A stretch of DNA of 64,000 nucleotides from assembly GCA_943789455.1 (NCBI GenBank), contig CALSUE010000001.1:623001-687000 (forward strand). Direction: 5' to 3'. Source of the DNA: an uncultured Flavobacteriaceae bacterium (GTDB taxonomy: Bacteria; Bacteroidota; Bacteroidia; Flavobacteriales; Flavobacteriaceae). Within the stretch, counting starts at the first letter, position 1, and each line of letters opens with the position of its first letter. The notes under the pieces are model-generated. The model saw nothing but the letters and a program-made list of their open reading frames with translations, did not search any database and was not told the origin of the DNA. This document shows, piece by piece, positions 27,584 to 36,912 of the stretch. A program made the position numbers and the translations under genes.

Positions 27584-28669
27584 ATGAAAAATACAGCATT
27601 AACACATATTCACGAATCCTTAGGGGCTAAAATGGTTCCATTTGCAGGATACAATATGCCTGTTCAATATGAGGGAGTAACAGCAGAACATTTAACTGTT
27701 AGAAACGCTGTTGGTGTTTTTGATGTAAGTCATATGGGTGAGTTTTTAGTAGAGGGATCAAAAGCGCTAACTTTACTTCAAAAAGTGACCTCTAATGATG
27801 TGTCAAAATTAGCAATTGGTGATGCTCAGTATTCTTGTTTTCCAAATGATGAAGGTGGAATAGTTGATGACTTAATTTGTTATAGATTAAAAGAGTTCAC
27901 CTATCTTCTTGTTGTAAATGCGTCTAATATTGAAAAAGATTGGAACTGGATTGAAAAACACAACAAAGCAATTGGTGCAGAATTAAAAAATATTTCTGAT
28001 GAGTATTCATTATTAGCTATTCAAGGACCCAAAGCTCTAGAAGCTATGCAGTCTTTAACCTCAGTTAATTTGTCTGAAATTCCATTTTATAAATTTAAAA
28101 TAGGTGATTTTGCAGGTATTGAACAGGTTATTATTTCTGCAACTGGCTACACAGGTTCGGGTGGGTTTGAAATTTATGTAAAGAATGATCAAATAGAACA
28201 GTTGTGGAAACGAGTTTTTGAGGCTGGTGCTTCTTATGGAATTAAGCCAATAGGTCTGGCTGCCAGAGACACACTTCGATTAGAAATGGGGTATTGCTTA
28301 TACGGGAATGACATTAATGATACTACATCTCCTCTAGAAGCAGGATTAGGTTGGATTACCAAATTCAACAAAGAATTTGTAAATTCAGATCATTTAAAAG
28401 CCCAAAAAGAAACTGGTATTACTAAAAAATTAGTTGCCTTTGAACTTACTGAAAGAGGTATTCCAAGGCATAACTATACTATTGTAGACGGGGAGGGAAA
28501 ACAAATTGGTGTGGTTACTTCTGGCACTATGAGTCCTTCTTTAAGTAAGGGAATTGGAATGGGGTATGTACCTAAAGAAATTTCAAAACCAGGAACTAAA
28601 ATTTTTATTCAAGTTCGAAAAAAACAAATCCCTGCAACAATTGTAAAATTACCTTTTTATAAAGGCTAG
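27584..28669 (+). CDS. gcvT: Aminomethyltransferase (glycine cleavage system T protein)
   Basis: T protein moves the methylene group from the H-protein aminomethyl arm to tetrahydrofolate, releasing ammonia. The 361-residue protein has the folate-binding [11 protein letters not shown], the catalytic aspartate region [47 protein letters not shown] and the C-terminal [10 protein letters not shown]. Length is normal. gcvH and gcvP are not in the window, so the glycine cleavage genes are dispersed. Downstream lie 121 bases with three inverted repeats. Confidence 0.96.
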   Translation: MKNTALTHIHESLGAKMVPFAGYNMPVQYEGVTAEHLTVRNAVGVFDVSHMGEFLVEGSKALTLLQKVTSNDVSKLAIGDAQYSCFPNDEGGIVDDLICYRLKEFTYLLVVNASNIEKDWNWIEKHNKAIGAELKNISDEYSLLAIQGPKALEAMQSLTSVNLSEIPFYKFKIGDFAGIEQVIISATGYTGSGGFEIYVKNDQIEQLWKRVFEAGASYGIKPIGLAARDTLRLEMGYCLYGNDINDTTSPLEAGLGWITKFNKEFVNSDHLKAQKETGITKKLVAFELTERGIPRHNYTIVDGEGKQIGVVTSGTMSPSLSKGIGMGYVPKEISKPGTKIFIQVRKKQIPATIVKLPFYKG

Positions 28670-28702
28670 TTGATAAAATGTTTATCTAATTGGAATACAA
28701 TA

Positions 28703-28764
28703 ATTGACTTATTTAGTCAATACTTGTAACAAAAACAAGAAATGACTACCTATAACTGATAGGT
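28703..28764. repeat. Cluster of three short inverted repeats
   Basis: Three consecutive small stems lie in 62 bases: ATTGACT/AGTCAAT (28703-28721), CTTGT/ACAAG (28723-28739) and ACCTAT/ATAGGT (28748-28764). None has a clear T-tract. They occupy the spacer between gcvT and the TPR lipoprotein gene, and could be weak terminators, operators or a leader structure. Confidence 0.5.
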
Positions 28765-28790
28765 TAATTTTAATTAAAATATAAGAGTGA

Positions 28791-29471
28791 ATGAAAACTT
28801 TTCTTTATATCACATGTCTTTGTTTTTTTATTTCTTGCAGCAACTCCAAAAACACTCAAGAATTTATAAATACTTCTGAAGGAAAATATCTGTTTAATTC
28901 AAATGAAACAATAGATGTTTTTTTTATAGATGATATTTTAAAAATAACCTGGAGAGGGAAGAATTTAAAACCAATAAAGGTTAATGATAGTTCATTTTAT
29001 GTTAAAGAAATGAATGAGAAGATAATTTTTATTTCAAAACCTGAAATGCATATAGAGTTAGCAGCAAAAAGAGAACATAAAGGAGATAAATTTTATTTCA
29101 AAAAACTAGCTCAAGATGAAAAAACAGCTTTAGAATATTTTAAAAATAAAGAATACACAAACGCTCTAAATGCATACATTAAGATTCAACAAAATGACTC
29201 GTTAGATCCTGTTATTGATTTATATAGATTGAATAGAATGGGATACAAGTATATGAGGGCAAATAAAATTGCAGAAGCTAAGGAGTTGTTTTTAATTAAT
29301 ATTGCTCTGTACCCTAACAAATCATTAGTTTATGATAGCTTAGGTGATGCTTTTAAAAAAGAAAAAGATACCGTTAAAGCTATTGAATATTATAATAAGT
29401 CTTTAGCAATTAATCCAGAAAACAGGAATTCATTAACTAATTTAAAAAAACTAAAGAGAATTCAAAAATAG
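28791..29471 (+). CDS. TPR-repeat lipoprotein (unknown function)
   Basis: A 226-residue predicted lipoprotein: signal peptide with lipobox FISC (cysteine at 16), a short beta-rich region (about 25-105), then helical tetratricopeptide repeats. The clearest TPR is YDSLGDAFKKEKDTVKAIEYYNKSLAINPEN near the C-terminus, preceded by a similar KELFLINIALYPN unit. TPR proteins act as protein-binding scaffolds; no partner is evident. Confidence 0.8.
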   Translation: MKTFLYITCLCFFISCSNSKNTQEFINTSEGKYLFNSNETIDVFFIDDILKITWRGKNLKPIKVNDSSFYVKEMNEKIIFISKPEMHIELAAKREHKGDKFYFKKLAQDEKTALEYFKNKEYTNALNAYIKIQQNDSLDPVIDLYRLNRMGYKYMRANKIAEAKELFLINIALYPNKSLVYDSLGDAFKKEKDTVKAIEYYNKSLAINPENRNSLTNLKKLKRIQK

Positions 29472-29560
29472 AAATTTCAAAATCATATTTACCGATAATT
29501 TAATCCTGTGATATTAGCTAAAAAAATCACTACCTTTATTTTAAATTATATTATCACAAT

Positions 29561-30028
29561 ATGAAAACAGCTCAAGAATGGTTTGATGAGTATGCTGTAA
29601 GCCATCAAAATTCAACAAATCAACTTATTCATTACTTATGTGTACCCGCTATTTTTTTTAGTGTAATTGGACTTTTAATGAGTATTCCGTCAACTTTTCT
29701 CGAAAATATATTTGAATTATACAACCCCTTACTAGAAAACTGGGCAACAGTTACATCTATTTTTATTTTATTATTTTACTTGCGTCTTGGATTTTGGTAT
29801 TTTATTCAAATGCTATTCTTTATTTGTTTAGCAATTTTTGGTAACTTTTGGCTGAGTTCAACTGTAAACTTACTCTATGGCTCTTTAATCATATTTATTG
29901 TTGCATGGATAGGACAATTTTATGGACACCATGTAGAAGGGAAAAAACCTTCTTTTGCAAAGGATCTACAATTTCTTTTAATTGGACCACTCTGGGTTGT
30001 CAAGAAAATATCAATCAAAAGTAAATAA
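29561..30028 (+). CDS. Mpo1-like (DUF962) membrane protein
   Basis: A 155-residue membrane protein with about four hydrophobic segments and the DUF962/Mpo1 pattern: an N-terminal YAVSHQNSTNQLIHYLCVP histidine motif and a later GQFYGHHVEGKKPSF motif. Yeast Mpo1 is an iron-dependent dioxygenase in 2-hydroxy fatty acid alpha-oxidation, and these histidines are thought to hold the metal. Whether the bacterial protein does the same is inference. Its stop codon overlaps the csaA start (TAATG), so the two are translationally coupled. Confidence 0.85.
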   Translation: MKTAQEWFDEYAVSHQNSTNQLIHYLCVPAIFFSVIGLLMSIPSTFLENIFELYNPLLENWATVTSIFILLFYLRLGFWYFIQMLFFICLAIFGNFWLSSTVNLLYGSLIIFIVAWIGQFYGHHVEGKKPSFAKDLQFLLIGPLWVVKKISIKSK

Positions 30029-30366
30029 TGAAAGAAGAAATATCATTTGAAGACTTTATAAAAGTTGATATCAGAATAGGAACTATTATAGAGGTTAAAG
30101 AATTTCCAAAAGCAAAAAAACCGGCTTACCAAATATTGATTGATTTTGGCAGTATTGGTGTGAAAAAATCTAGTGCTCAAATTACAGACTTGTATTCCAA
30201 GGAAGAATTACTTCATAAACAAGTTAGTGCTATAGTTAATTTTAAACCTAGGCAAATTGCAAATTTTTTGAGTGAATGTTTAATTTTAGGTGTTTACAAC
30301 AACGATGGCAATGTTGTGCTTCTTAAAACATCACAACCAATTAAAAATGGAGAACAGATTCGTTAA
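30028..30366 (+). CDS. csaA: tRNA-binding protein, CsaA family
   Basis: A 112-residue OB-fold protein that is essentially a stand-alone tRNA-binding domain like that at the end of MetRS. FEDFIKVDIRIGTIIEVKEFPKAKKP, the SSAQIT strand and AIVNFKPRQIANFLSE match CsaA, described as an export-related chaperone and tRNA binder in Bacillus. It overlaps the Mpo1-like gene by one base and converges on the YqaE micro-protein gene 10 bases downstream. Confidence 0.9.
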   Translation: MKEEISFEDFIKVDIRIGTIIEVKEFPKAKKPAYQILIDFGSIGVKKSSAQITDLYSKEELLHKQVSAIVNFKPRQIANFLSECLILGVYNNDGNVVLLKTSQPIKNGEQIR

Positions 30367-30376
30367 GATTAGCTAT

Positions 30377-30535
30377 CTAATTTTTCGGGTTATTTAATAT
30401 TACAAGTGCTCCTATTACTCCTGGAATCCAACCACATAGCGTTAGTAAAAATATAATAATAAAAGACCCACATCCCTTATCAATAATGGACAGAGGCGGA
30501 AAAAGTATAGCTAGTAATACACGAAAAAAACCCAT
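30377..30535 (-). CDS. YqaE/Pmp3 family membrane micro-protein
   Basis: This 52-residue ORF is absent from the supplied track because it is under 60 residues. It reads MGFFRVLLAILFPPLS at the start, then a short polar loop with DKGCGS, and a second membrane segment ending WIPGVIGALVILNN. Two hydrophobic segments with the PP and GxIPGxIxA patterns are diagnostic of the YqaE/Pmp3/Esi3 family, small membrane proteins linked to membrane potential and salt or cold stress in other organisms. Start ATG at 30535, stop TAG at 30377. Confidence 0.88.
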   Translation of the reverse strand: MGFFRVLLAILFPPLSIIDKGCGSFIIIFLLTLCGWIPGVIGALVILNNPKN

Positions 30536-30595
30536 AAAATATTATAATTGATGTATATAAGACATCTCGTTCAATGTATTGTTACAAAAAGTTTA

Positions 30596-30641
30596 AAATA
30601 AAAACAAGTCGTGAAATTTGATATTTAAAAAATCACGACTT
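30596..30641 (-). terminator. Intrinsic terminator of the M14 peptidase gene
   Basis: AAGTCGTGA (30606-30614) pairs with TCACGACTT (30633-30641) across an 18-base AT-rich loop; on the minus strand GTTTTTATTTT follows. It lies just after the M14 stop codon. Confidence 0.75.
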
Positions 30642-30658
30642 TAAAGTTTTTAGATTAT

Positions 30659-33166
30659 TTACATTTTATCTCCAAAGAAGATTGCATTCATTAGTAATTT
30701 ATTAGTACCATACCAAAAAGCTCTAAAATTTGTATTATCAGTAAACACAATAACTCTACCCATTCCCATTTTTTGAACTTTAAAAGGAACTGTATTTTTT
30801 ATAACTTTTGAGTTTTCCTTAGAGATGTAACCACTTAATAACGGATTATTTGAATACTGTATGGGATTATTATAACTCTTTTTATCTGCCTTCATAAAGA
30901 GAGTAGTATTTCTGAAAAGTGCTATTTTATCATTCTTATATCCAAAATTAATAGGATGAGAACGATCTATATTGGCCTCAAAAATAGCCCCCCCAATAAC
31001 TTGAGCTCCTCTTTTCAAAGATTTTGCTTCAAAAGAAACATCCTTAATGGTTTCAAAATTTGCACTTTCAAACTCAATATTTATAAATTTGTTTGTGTTT
31101 AACCATTTGGCTGCGCTTCTATATCCAATTAAGGTACCTCCATCACTAACCCATTTTTTTAACTTTTCAATAGATTTTTTATCTAAACCTCGACTATTAG
31201 GTGCAATTAAAACAGAGTACTTACTTATGTCTATACGATTGAAATAAATCATGTCTAATTTTGTAACATGCATATCATAGCGTTGATCAAATAAATGCCA
31301 GATTTCACCAGGATCACTTACATTTATTCCATTACCAACTAACATTGCTACCTTAGGTAATTTAATATTCCTGAAATTATTACTCCCTAAATCTATACCA
31401 TCATTTAAACCTGTAGTAACTCCATTAATTTTTAAATGACTCTCAACAGCTACTTTGTTTAAGAAGTCAAATAATTCTTGTCTATTTAATTTTTGATTTT
31501 GTACAGGAATATGAACGGTTCCATAATCATAATAAACTCCTCCATTTATGAAGTTTTTCATTGAAACTTTTGCACGTAACCCTTTTTTAAGAATGGCATT
31601 TAATGCTTTAGGAGTATAGTATTCATTCCATGGCATTAGATATCCAACAGAACTATTTTTAGTAACAAATCCCTCTTTAATACTTAAGTTTTCAATTTTT
31701 GGACCTGCATTACTTAAAGAAATATTTTCTGAATAATCTACACCAAAAGAATGATTGAATGTCCAAGCAGATACATCATAAAACAAACTGTCTTTAAAAC
31801 TTTTTCTAACATCAAACATTGCTTTAACCAAACGTTGATTTTTTTGATTCATCGGAACTACATAACTATATCCCTTTTTAAACTGTTTACCGTTGGCTGT
31901 AATGTCTGACTTTAATTCGTGAAGTGTAATTTGATGTCTATTTAGTACTTCTGCTAAATGATAACTTTTAGCAGCATCTTTATGATCACCAAATACAATT
32001 GCCTTTGCCTTTGAAGATTCATTTCTTGCTTTTCTATAAAAATCTTGTTGATATTTTAAAATTTTAACACGCATTTCTTTAGCAGCTTCAAGGGTAGACA
32101 TAGCTGCAGTATACTGATTTCTAATTGTAAAAGGAAAGGTTAATAAACCATTAGAGGTTTCTTGAGCATGACCTCTTGAACTTCCTTGTTCAAACAAAAT
32201 CCCTATACCTCCATTAATATCCGGAAATGTAGATCCTTTACCATAGTAAAAATCATCAAAACTTTCTTCCGAATAATATTGAGATCCTATTTTATCCAAT
32301 GCTTTTGCATGATAGTTACCAATTTCTCTAGTTAAATCTTGATTTAATTGTGGTGTTAATGGGTGTGTTCTACTCGGAATACCTGGTTGAAAGAAGAAGG
32401 TTGAATTAGAACCCATTTCATGATGATCTGTTAAAATATTCGGTAACCATTTATGAAATGATGCAATTCTTGCTCTCGATTCAGGTAATTGTACCGGTAA
32501 CCAATCTCTATTCATATCAAACCAATAATGATTTGTTCTACCTTTTGGCCAAACCTCAAAATACTCTCGATCATTTGGGTCTGGGTTTATGTTTTTACTT
32601 TTATTCGTATTTGCCCAATAAGCAAAACGTTGAAGACCATCGGGGTTTAAAGACGGGTCAAATAAGATTACTGTATTTTTTAATAAACTCTCTGTATCCG
32701 GGCTTAAAGAGGCTGCTAAATAATAAGCTGCTGCTAGGGAGGCGTTAGAACCACTTGGCTCATTTCCATGAATTGAGAAACCTTGATAAACAATAATAGG
32801 ATCATTAGATACATCTACATCAGAATCATCTGTAGCCGCAATATGTCTTTCTCTTATCTCATCAATACGTGAATGATTATTTGGAGAAGTGATAGTAAGT
32901 AATAACAAGGGCCTTCCTTCGTATGTTTTTCCTCTATTCTCAATAGAGATTCGATCTGATGAGTTAGCTAATGCTTTCATATACGCTGCAAGCTTGTCAT
33001 GAGTAACGTGCCACTCACCTACTTCATGACCAATAATATCCTTTGGAGTAGGGATCTTATCATTGTAATTTTGACCAGATGGTATGTAATAATTTAGGTT
33101 TATTTCTTGGGAGTTTATTGAAAAAGAAACTGTTAAAAATAAAAAGGTAAGAACTATATTTTTCAT
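30659..33166 (-). CDS. M14 family zinc carboxypeptidase, secreted
   Basis: An 835-residue secreted metallopeptidase. The signal peptide (1-19, ending SINSQ) is followed by the M14 catalytic domain (about 40-370) with the first zinc motif in SIHGNEPSGSNAS, the third ligand in TDHHEMGSN, and a candidate catalytic glutamate in ILFEQGSSRG. The remaining 450 residues contain a class I glutamine-amidotransferase-like segment (RYDMHVTKLDMI, YSVLIAPNSRG, KWVSDGGTLIGY). This long architecture is common in flavobacteria. It is monocistronic with its own -7 box and terminator. Confidence 0.92.
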   Translation of the reverse strand: MKNIVLTFLFLTVSFSINSQEINLNYYIPSGQNYNDKIPTPKDIIGHEVGEWHVTHDKLAAYMKALANSSDRISIENRGKTYEGRPLLLLTITSPNNHSRIDEIRERHIAATDDSDVDVSNDPIIVYQGFSIHGNEPSGSNASLAAAYYLAASLSPDTESLLKNTVILFDPSLNPDGLQRFAYWANTNKSKNINPDPNDREYFEVWPKGRTNHYWFDMNRDWLPVQLPESRARIASFHKWLPNILTDHHEMGSNSTFFFQPGIPSRTHPLTPQLNQDLTREIGNYHAKALDKIGSQYYSEESFDDFYYGKGSTFPDINGGIGILFEQGSSRGHAQETSNGLLTFPFTIRNQYTAAMSTLEAAKEMRVKILKYQQDFYRKARNESSKAKAIVFGDHKDAAKSYHLAEVLNRHQITLHELKSDITANGKQFKKGYSYVVPMNQKNQRLVKAMFDVRKSFKDSLFYDVSAWTFNHSFGVDYSENISLSNAGPKIENLSIKEGFVTKNSSVGYLMPWNEYYTPKALNAILKKGLRAKVSMKNFINGGVYYDYGTVHIPVQNQKLNRQELFDFLNKVAVESHLKINGVTTGLNDGIDLGSNNFRNIKLPKVAMLVGNGINVSDPGEIWHLFDQRYDMHVTKLDMIYFNRIDISKYSVLIAPNSRGLDKKSIEKLKKWVSDGGTLIGYRSAAKWLNTNKFINIEFESANFETIKDVSFEAKSLKRGAQVIGGAIFEANIDRSHPINFGYKNDKIALFRNTTLFMKADKKSYNNPIQYSNNPLLSGYISKENSKVIKNTVPFKVQKMGMGRVIVFTDNTNFRAFWYGTNKLLMNAIFFGDKM

Positions 33167-33188
33167 TCGTATTTAGATTTGATTTTAA

Positions 33189-33196
33189 CAAAGATA
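33189..33196 (-). promoter_or_regulatory. -7 promoter element for the M14 peptidase gene
   Basis: Minus strand TATCTTTG, an exact TAnnTTTG match, 22 bases before the ATG at 33166. The well-placed -33 TTG is not obvious. Confidence 0.4.
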
Positions 33197-33234
33197 TTAA
33201 AAACAAATCTTACTTTTTTTTAGAACAAAACTCT

Positions 33235-33242
33235 TATTTTTG
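33235..33242 (+). promoter_or_regulatory. -7 promoter element for the FAD/Fe-S oxidoreductase gene
   Basis: TATTTTTG is an exact -7 match. It would give a leader of about 120 bases that contains a 26-codon in-frame ORF ending just before the gene. No -33 TTG is seen. Confidence 0.35.
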
Positions 33243-33366
33243 ATTAAAAATTATATACCATCTAATAATAAGTTATTCTTTGAGTAACTTTCATGAATTG
33301 GTAGATAAAAATAAAGAGGGTATTTCTGAACTATTTTCAGACAATCAATATATTCAATAATTGGAA

Positions 33367-36264
33367 ATGATGGAAGAGAGTAAATTGCAAGAAATTAGAA
33401 AAAAATTATCTGGATCACTTGAATATGATGATCTACACAAGGCTCTTTATGCTACAGATGCATCTGTATACAGAAAGATACCTTTAGCAGTAGCCTATCC
33501 AAAAGACCACAATGACCTTCAAGTTTTAATAGAATTTGCAAAATCTAATGGGGTTACCTTGATACCAAGAACAGCAGGAACCTCTTTAGCTGGACAATGT
33601 GTTGGTGAAGGAATCATTGTTGATGTTTCTAAACATTTTACAAGTATTTTAGCTTTTGATGAACTCAATAAAACGATTACTGTAGAGCCAGGAGTAGTAA
33701 GAGATGAACTAAATTTATTTTTAAAACCATTTGGACTCTTTTTTGGCCCTAATACATCCACATCTAATCGTTGTATGATTGGAGGTATGGTTGGAAATAA
33801 CTCATCTGGAAGTACATCTATTAAATATGGAGTAACAAGAGATAAAGTTCTTCAAATTGATGGAATATTAAGTGATGGATCTAAAGCCACATTTAAAGAG
33901 ATATCCTCCAGAGAATTTAAACAAAAAACCCAAATCAAATCTTTAGAAGGTAGTATTTATGCTTCTATATATAACGAACTTTCGCAAAAACAAGTTCAAC
34001 AAGAAATTAAAAACCAATTTCCAAAACCAAGTATTCATAGAAGAAATACAGGTTATGCTGTAGATGAATTACTTGACTCTGATTTGTTTGGTGGTAAAAA
34101 TGACATTATAAACTTAGCTAAACTTTTATCTGGTAGTGAAGGTACATTAGTTTTTTCTACAGCTATCACTTTACAATTAGATGCTGTACAACCTAAAGAA
34201 AGTATAATTGTTGCCTCACATTTTAATAGTATTAACGAAAGTCTTAAAGCAACAGTTTTAGCTATGAATCACGAGTTATATGCTTGTGAATTAATGGATA
34301 AAGTAATCTTAGATTGTACTAAAAACAATCGTGAGCAAGCCAAAAATCGTTTCTTTATTAGTGGAGATCCTGAGGCTATTTTAATGTTTGAAGTTTCTGG
34401 CAACTCTACTGAAACTGCTCATAAAAAAGCAGACAAATTAATTGAAGATTTGAAAGAACATAATTTTGGTTATCATCATCCTAAAATATTGGGAGATGAT
34501 ATCAAACGCATGTTTGACCTGCGTAAAGCTGGTTTAGGATTATTAGGAAATATTATTGGTGATAAAAAAGCTGTAGCATGTATAGAAGATACTGCAGTTG
34601 ATTTAAATGATCTTCCAACATACATTGAAGAATTCACCAAAATAATGGATAAATATCAGCAAAAAGCGGTGTATTACGCTCATGCTGGTGCTGGTGAATT
34701 ACATTTACGTCCAATTTTAAATTTAAAGAAATCTGAGGATGTTTCTTTGTTTAGAAAAATTACTACGGAAACAGCGCTATTGGTAAAAAAATACGGAGGT
34801 TCTTTTAGTGGTGAACACGGAGATGGTATTGTACGTGCAGAATTTATACCTCTGATGATTGGAAATGATAATTATGAATTATTAAGACGTATTAAAAAAG
34901 TATTTGATCCAAATAATATTTTTAACCAAGGAAAAATTACGGATGCTTTTCCAATGGATAAAAGCCTTCGATATGAAATTGATAGAATTGAGCCTGAAAT
35001 TAAAACAATTCAAGATTTTTCAGACAATCAAGGGATTTTAAAATTAGCAGAAAAATGTAATGGGTCTGGAGACTGCAGGAAGCCTGCCTCAGCTGGTGGG
35101 GCTATGTGCCCTAGTTACAGAGCTACAAAAGATGAAAAAGATTCAACCCGTGCAAGAGCGAATACACTTCGTGAATTTTTAACCAATTCTAAACAGGTAA
35201 ACAAATTCAATCATCAAGAGCTTAAAGATGTTTTCGATCTCTGTTTGAGTTGTAAAGCTTGTGCTTCAGAATGTCCAAGTAACGTAGATGTAGCAGCACT
35301 AAAAAGTGAATTTCTTTATCAATATCAGGAAAAAAATGGGTACTCTTTCAGAAATACTATGTTTGCAAATAATGTTAAATATAATAAGATAGGAAGTCTT
35401 GTTCCTAGTCTTACCAATTTGGTCTTAAACACTTATTTAACGAAGTTTATAATGGGTATTTCACTTAAGCGAAGTGTTCCAAAATTGACACCTAAAACAT
35501 TAAAATCTTGGTATAAAAAGCAAATACATTCAAGCAGTCAGAAAATCGTTTATGTTTTTTGTGATGAATTCACTAATTTCTATGATACTGAAATAGGTAA
35601 AGACACCATCACTGTTTTAAAAAAACTTGGTTATAATCCTACCTTTATTAAGCATGAAGAAAGCGGAAGAAGTTTTATCTCAAAAGGTTTTTTAAAGGAA
35701 GCTAAAGCTATAGCAAATAAAAATGTTTCTATTTTTAAAGAATTAATTTCTAAAGAAACTCCTCTTATTGGTATAGAACCTTCAGCTATTTTGACTTTTA
35801 GAGATGAATATATACGATTGGCTGATGACAAGAATTCTGCCACCATTATCTCCAACAATACGTTTACTATAGAAGAATTTCTCCAGAAAGAATTTGATAA
35901 GGGGAACATAAGAAGTAATCAATTTTCTTCAAAAGAAAAGCTGTTGAAAATTCATGGTCACTGCCATCAAAAAGCATTGTCTAGCACTCATGCTACTTTT
36001 TCAATTTTAAATATTCCTCAAAACTACAAGCCTACAATTATGAACACAGGTTGTTGTGGTATGGCTGGATCTTTTGGTTATGAAAAAGAACACTATAGAG
36101 TTAGTATGCAGGTAGGTGAAGATACGTTATTCCCTAAGATAAGAAATATTTCAAATGATATAGAAATTGTTGCATCAGGTACTAGTTGCCGTCATCAAAT
36201 ATATGATGGCACAAAACGAAAAGCCAAACACCCAATCACTATCCTGTGCGAGGCGCTTGTGTAA
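33367..36264 (+). CDS. FAD-linked oxidase fused to Fe-S (CCG-domain) protein, D-lactate dehydrogenase-like
   Basis: A fusion of a GlcD-type FAD oxidase and a GlpC-type iron-sulfur subunit, about 965 residues. The FAD-binding PCMH fold shows PRTAGTSLAGQCVG and GGMVGNNSSGS, the C-terminal oxidase part has GEHGDGIVRAEF, two [4Fe-4S] motifs follow (CNGSGDCRKP...CPSY and CLSCKACASECPSN), and the end has CCG-type cysteine motifs (HGHCHQKAL, NTGCCGMAGSFGYE). Such fusions oxidise D-2-hydroxyacids, often D-lactate, and feed electrons to quinones. I chose the ATG at 33367; the track uses TTG at 33361. An in-frame stop lies directly before. Confidence 0.9.
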   Translation: MMEESKLQEIRKKLSGSLEYDDLHKALYATDASVYRKIPLAVAYPKDHNDLQVLIEFAKSNGVTLIPRTAGTSLAGQCVGEGIIVDVSKHFTSILAFDELNKTITVEPGVVRDELNLFLKPFGLFFGPNTSTSNRCMIGGMVGNNSSGSTSIKYGVTRDKVLQIDGILSDGSKATFKEISSREFKQKTQIKSLEGSIYASIYNELSQKQVQQEIKNQFPKPSIHRRNTGYAVDELLDSDLFGGKNDIINLAKLLSGSEGTLVFSTAITLQLDAVQPKESIIVASHFNSINESLKATVLAMNHELYACELMDKVILDCTKNNREQAKNRFFISGDPEAILMFEVSGNSTETAHKKADKLIEDLKEHNFGYHHPKILGDDIKRMFDLRKAGLGLLGNIIGDKKAVACIEDTAVDLNDLPTYIEEFTKIMDKYQQKAVYYAHAGAGELHLRPILNLKKSEDVSLFRKITTETALLVKKYGGSFSGEHGDGIVRAEFIPLMIGNDNYELLRRIKKVFDPNNIFNQGKITDAFPMDKSLRYEIDRIEPEIKTIQDFSDNQGILKLAEKCNGSGDCRKPASAGGAMCPSYRATKDEKDSTRARANTLREFLTNSKQVNKFNHQELKDVFDLCLSCKACASECPSNVDVAALKSEFLYQYQEKNGYSFRNTMFANNVKYNKIGSLVPSLTNLVLNTYLTKFIMGISLKRSVPKLTPKTLKSWYKKQIHSSSQKIVYVFCDEFTNFYDTEIGKDTITVLKKLGYNPTFIKHEESGRSFISKGFLKEAKAIANKNVSIFKELISKETPLIGIEPSAILTFRDEYIRLADDKNSATIISNNTFTIEEFLQKEFDKGNIRSNQFSSKEKLLKIHGHCHQKALSSTHATFSILNIPQNYKPTIMNTGCCGMAGSFGYEKEHYRVSMQVGEDTLFPKIRNISNDIEIVASGTSCRHQIYDGTKRKAKHPITILCEALV

Positions 36265-36284
36265 AATGCAATAACTTTTGATTA

Positions 36285-36776
36285 TTAATTAAGTTGAGCT
36301 AAAAGTTTGATTTTATTCAATTCTATTTTTAATCCATCAACAAAAGCAATATACTCACTTTTTCTTGTCTCTTCAAATAATACCCTGTTGGAAATAATTT
36401 GTTTTTTTATACTCATTTGAGAATCATTTAATAAACTCTCATCAATAAAGTGGATAGAAAATAGATATAATTCAATAATAATAGGTAGAGCTTTTATACC
36501 TTTAGCTGTAGCGATATAACGGGTACTTTTTTTTGTACCTGTAGGATCTAGTTTCTCAATAAAACCATTCACTTGTAAAGATTTTAGCCTATTGGCAAGT
36601 ATGTTACTAGCTATTTTTTCTTTAGATTCTCTAAGTTCTTTGAATCTGGTTTTTTTGTGCAAGATTAAGTCTCTCATTATTAACAATGACCATTTATCTC
36701 CTAACTGTTGAATGGAGTAAGCGATAGCACACGTTGGTTTCGGGGTAATTTTCACGTTTATAATTTTTAATTTCAT
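36285..36776 (-). CDS. HxlR family transcriptional regulator
   Basis: A 163-residue winged-helix regulator: CAIAYSIQQLGDKWSLLIMRDL (the HxlR N-terminal motif with conserved Cys16), FKELRESKEKIASNILANRLKSL as the recognition helix, and TRYIATAKGIKALPIIIEL. Some HxlR members use the N-terminal cysteine to sense aldehydes, quinones or disulfide stress. It converges on the oxidoreductase gene (20-base gap) and lies about 140 bases upstream-facing from the valS end, with a perfect palindrome between, which may be its operator. Confidence 0.9.
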   Translation of the reverse strand: MKLKIINVKITPKPTCAIAYSIQQLGDKWSLLIMRDLILHKKTRFKELRESKEKIASNILANRLKSLQVNGFIEKLDPTGTKKSTRYIATAKGIKALPIIIELYLFSIHFIDESLLNDSQMSIKKQIISNRVLFEETRKSEYIAFVDGLKIELNKIKLLAQLN

Positions 36777-36856
36777 AATAAAACTACAAAAAATACACCC
36801 ACAAACAAAAAAATTAATGAATTTTTAACAATAAAAACAACTCCATAACCTCAGTA

Positions 36857-36870
36857 TTAACATATGTTAA
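36857..36870. promoter_or_regulatory. Perfect 14-bp palindrome upstream of the HxlR gene
   Basis: TTAACATATGTTAA is exactly self-complementary and sits 80 bases before the HxlR start codon in a 136-base spacer. A dimeric winged-helix regulator binding its own promoter would fit, but no binding evidence exists. The same site lies downstream of the valS stop. Confidence 0.45.
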
Positions 36871-36912
36871 GCTAAGATTTAAACCATAAAAAGTTACAAT
36901 ATGATTTTTTAA

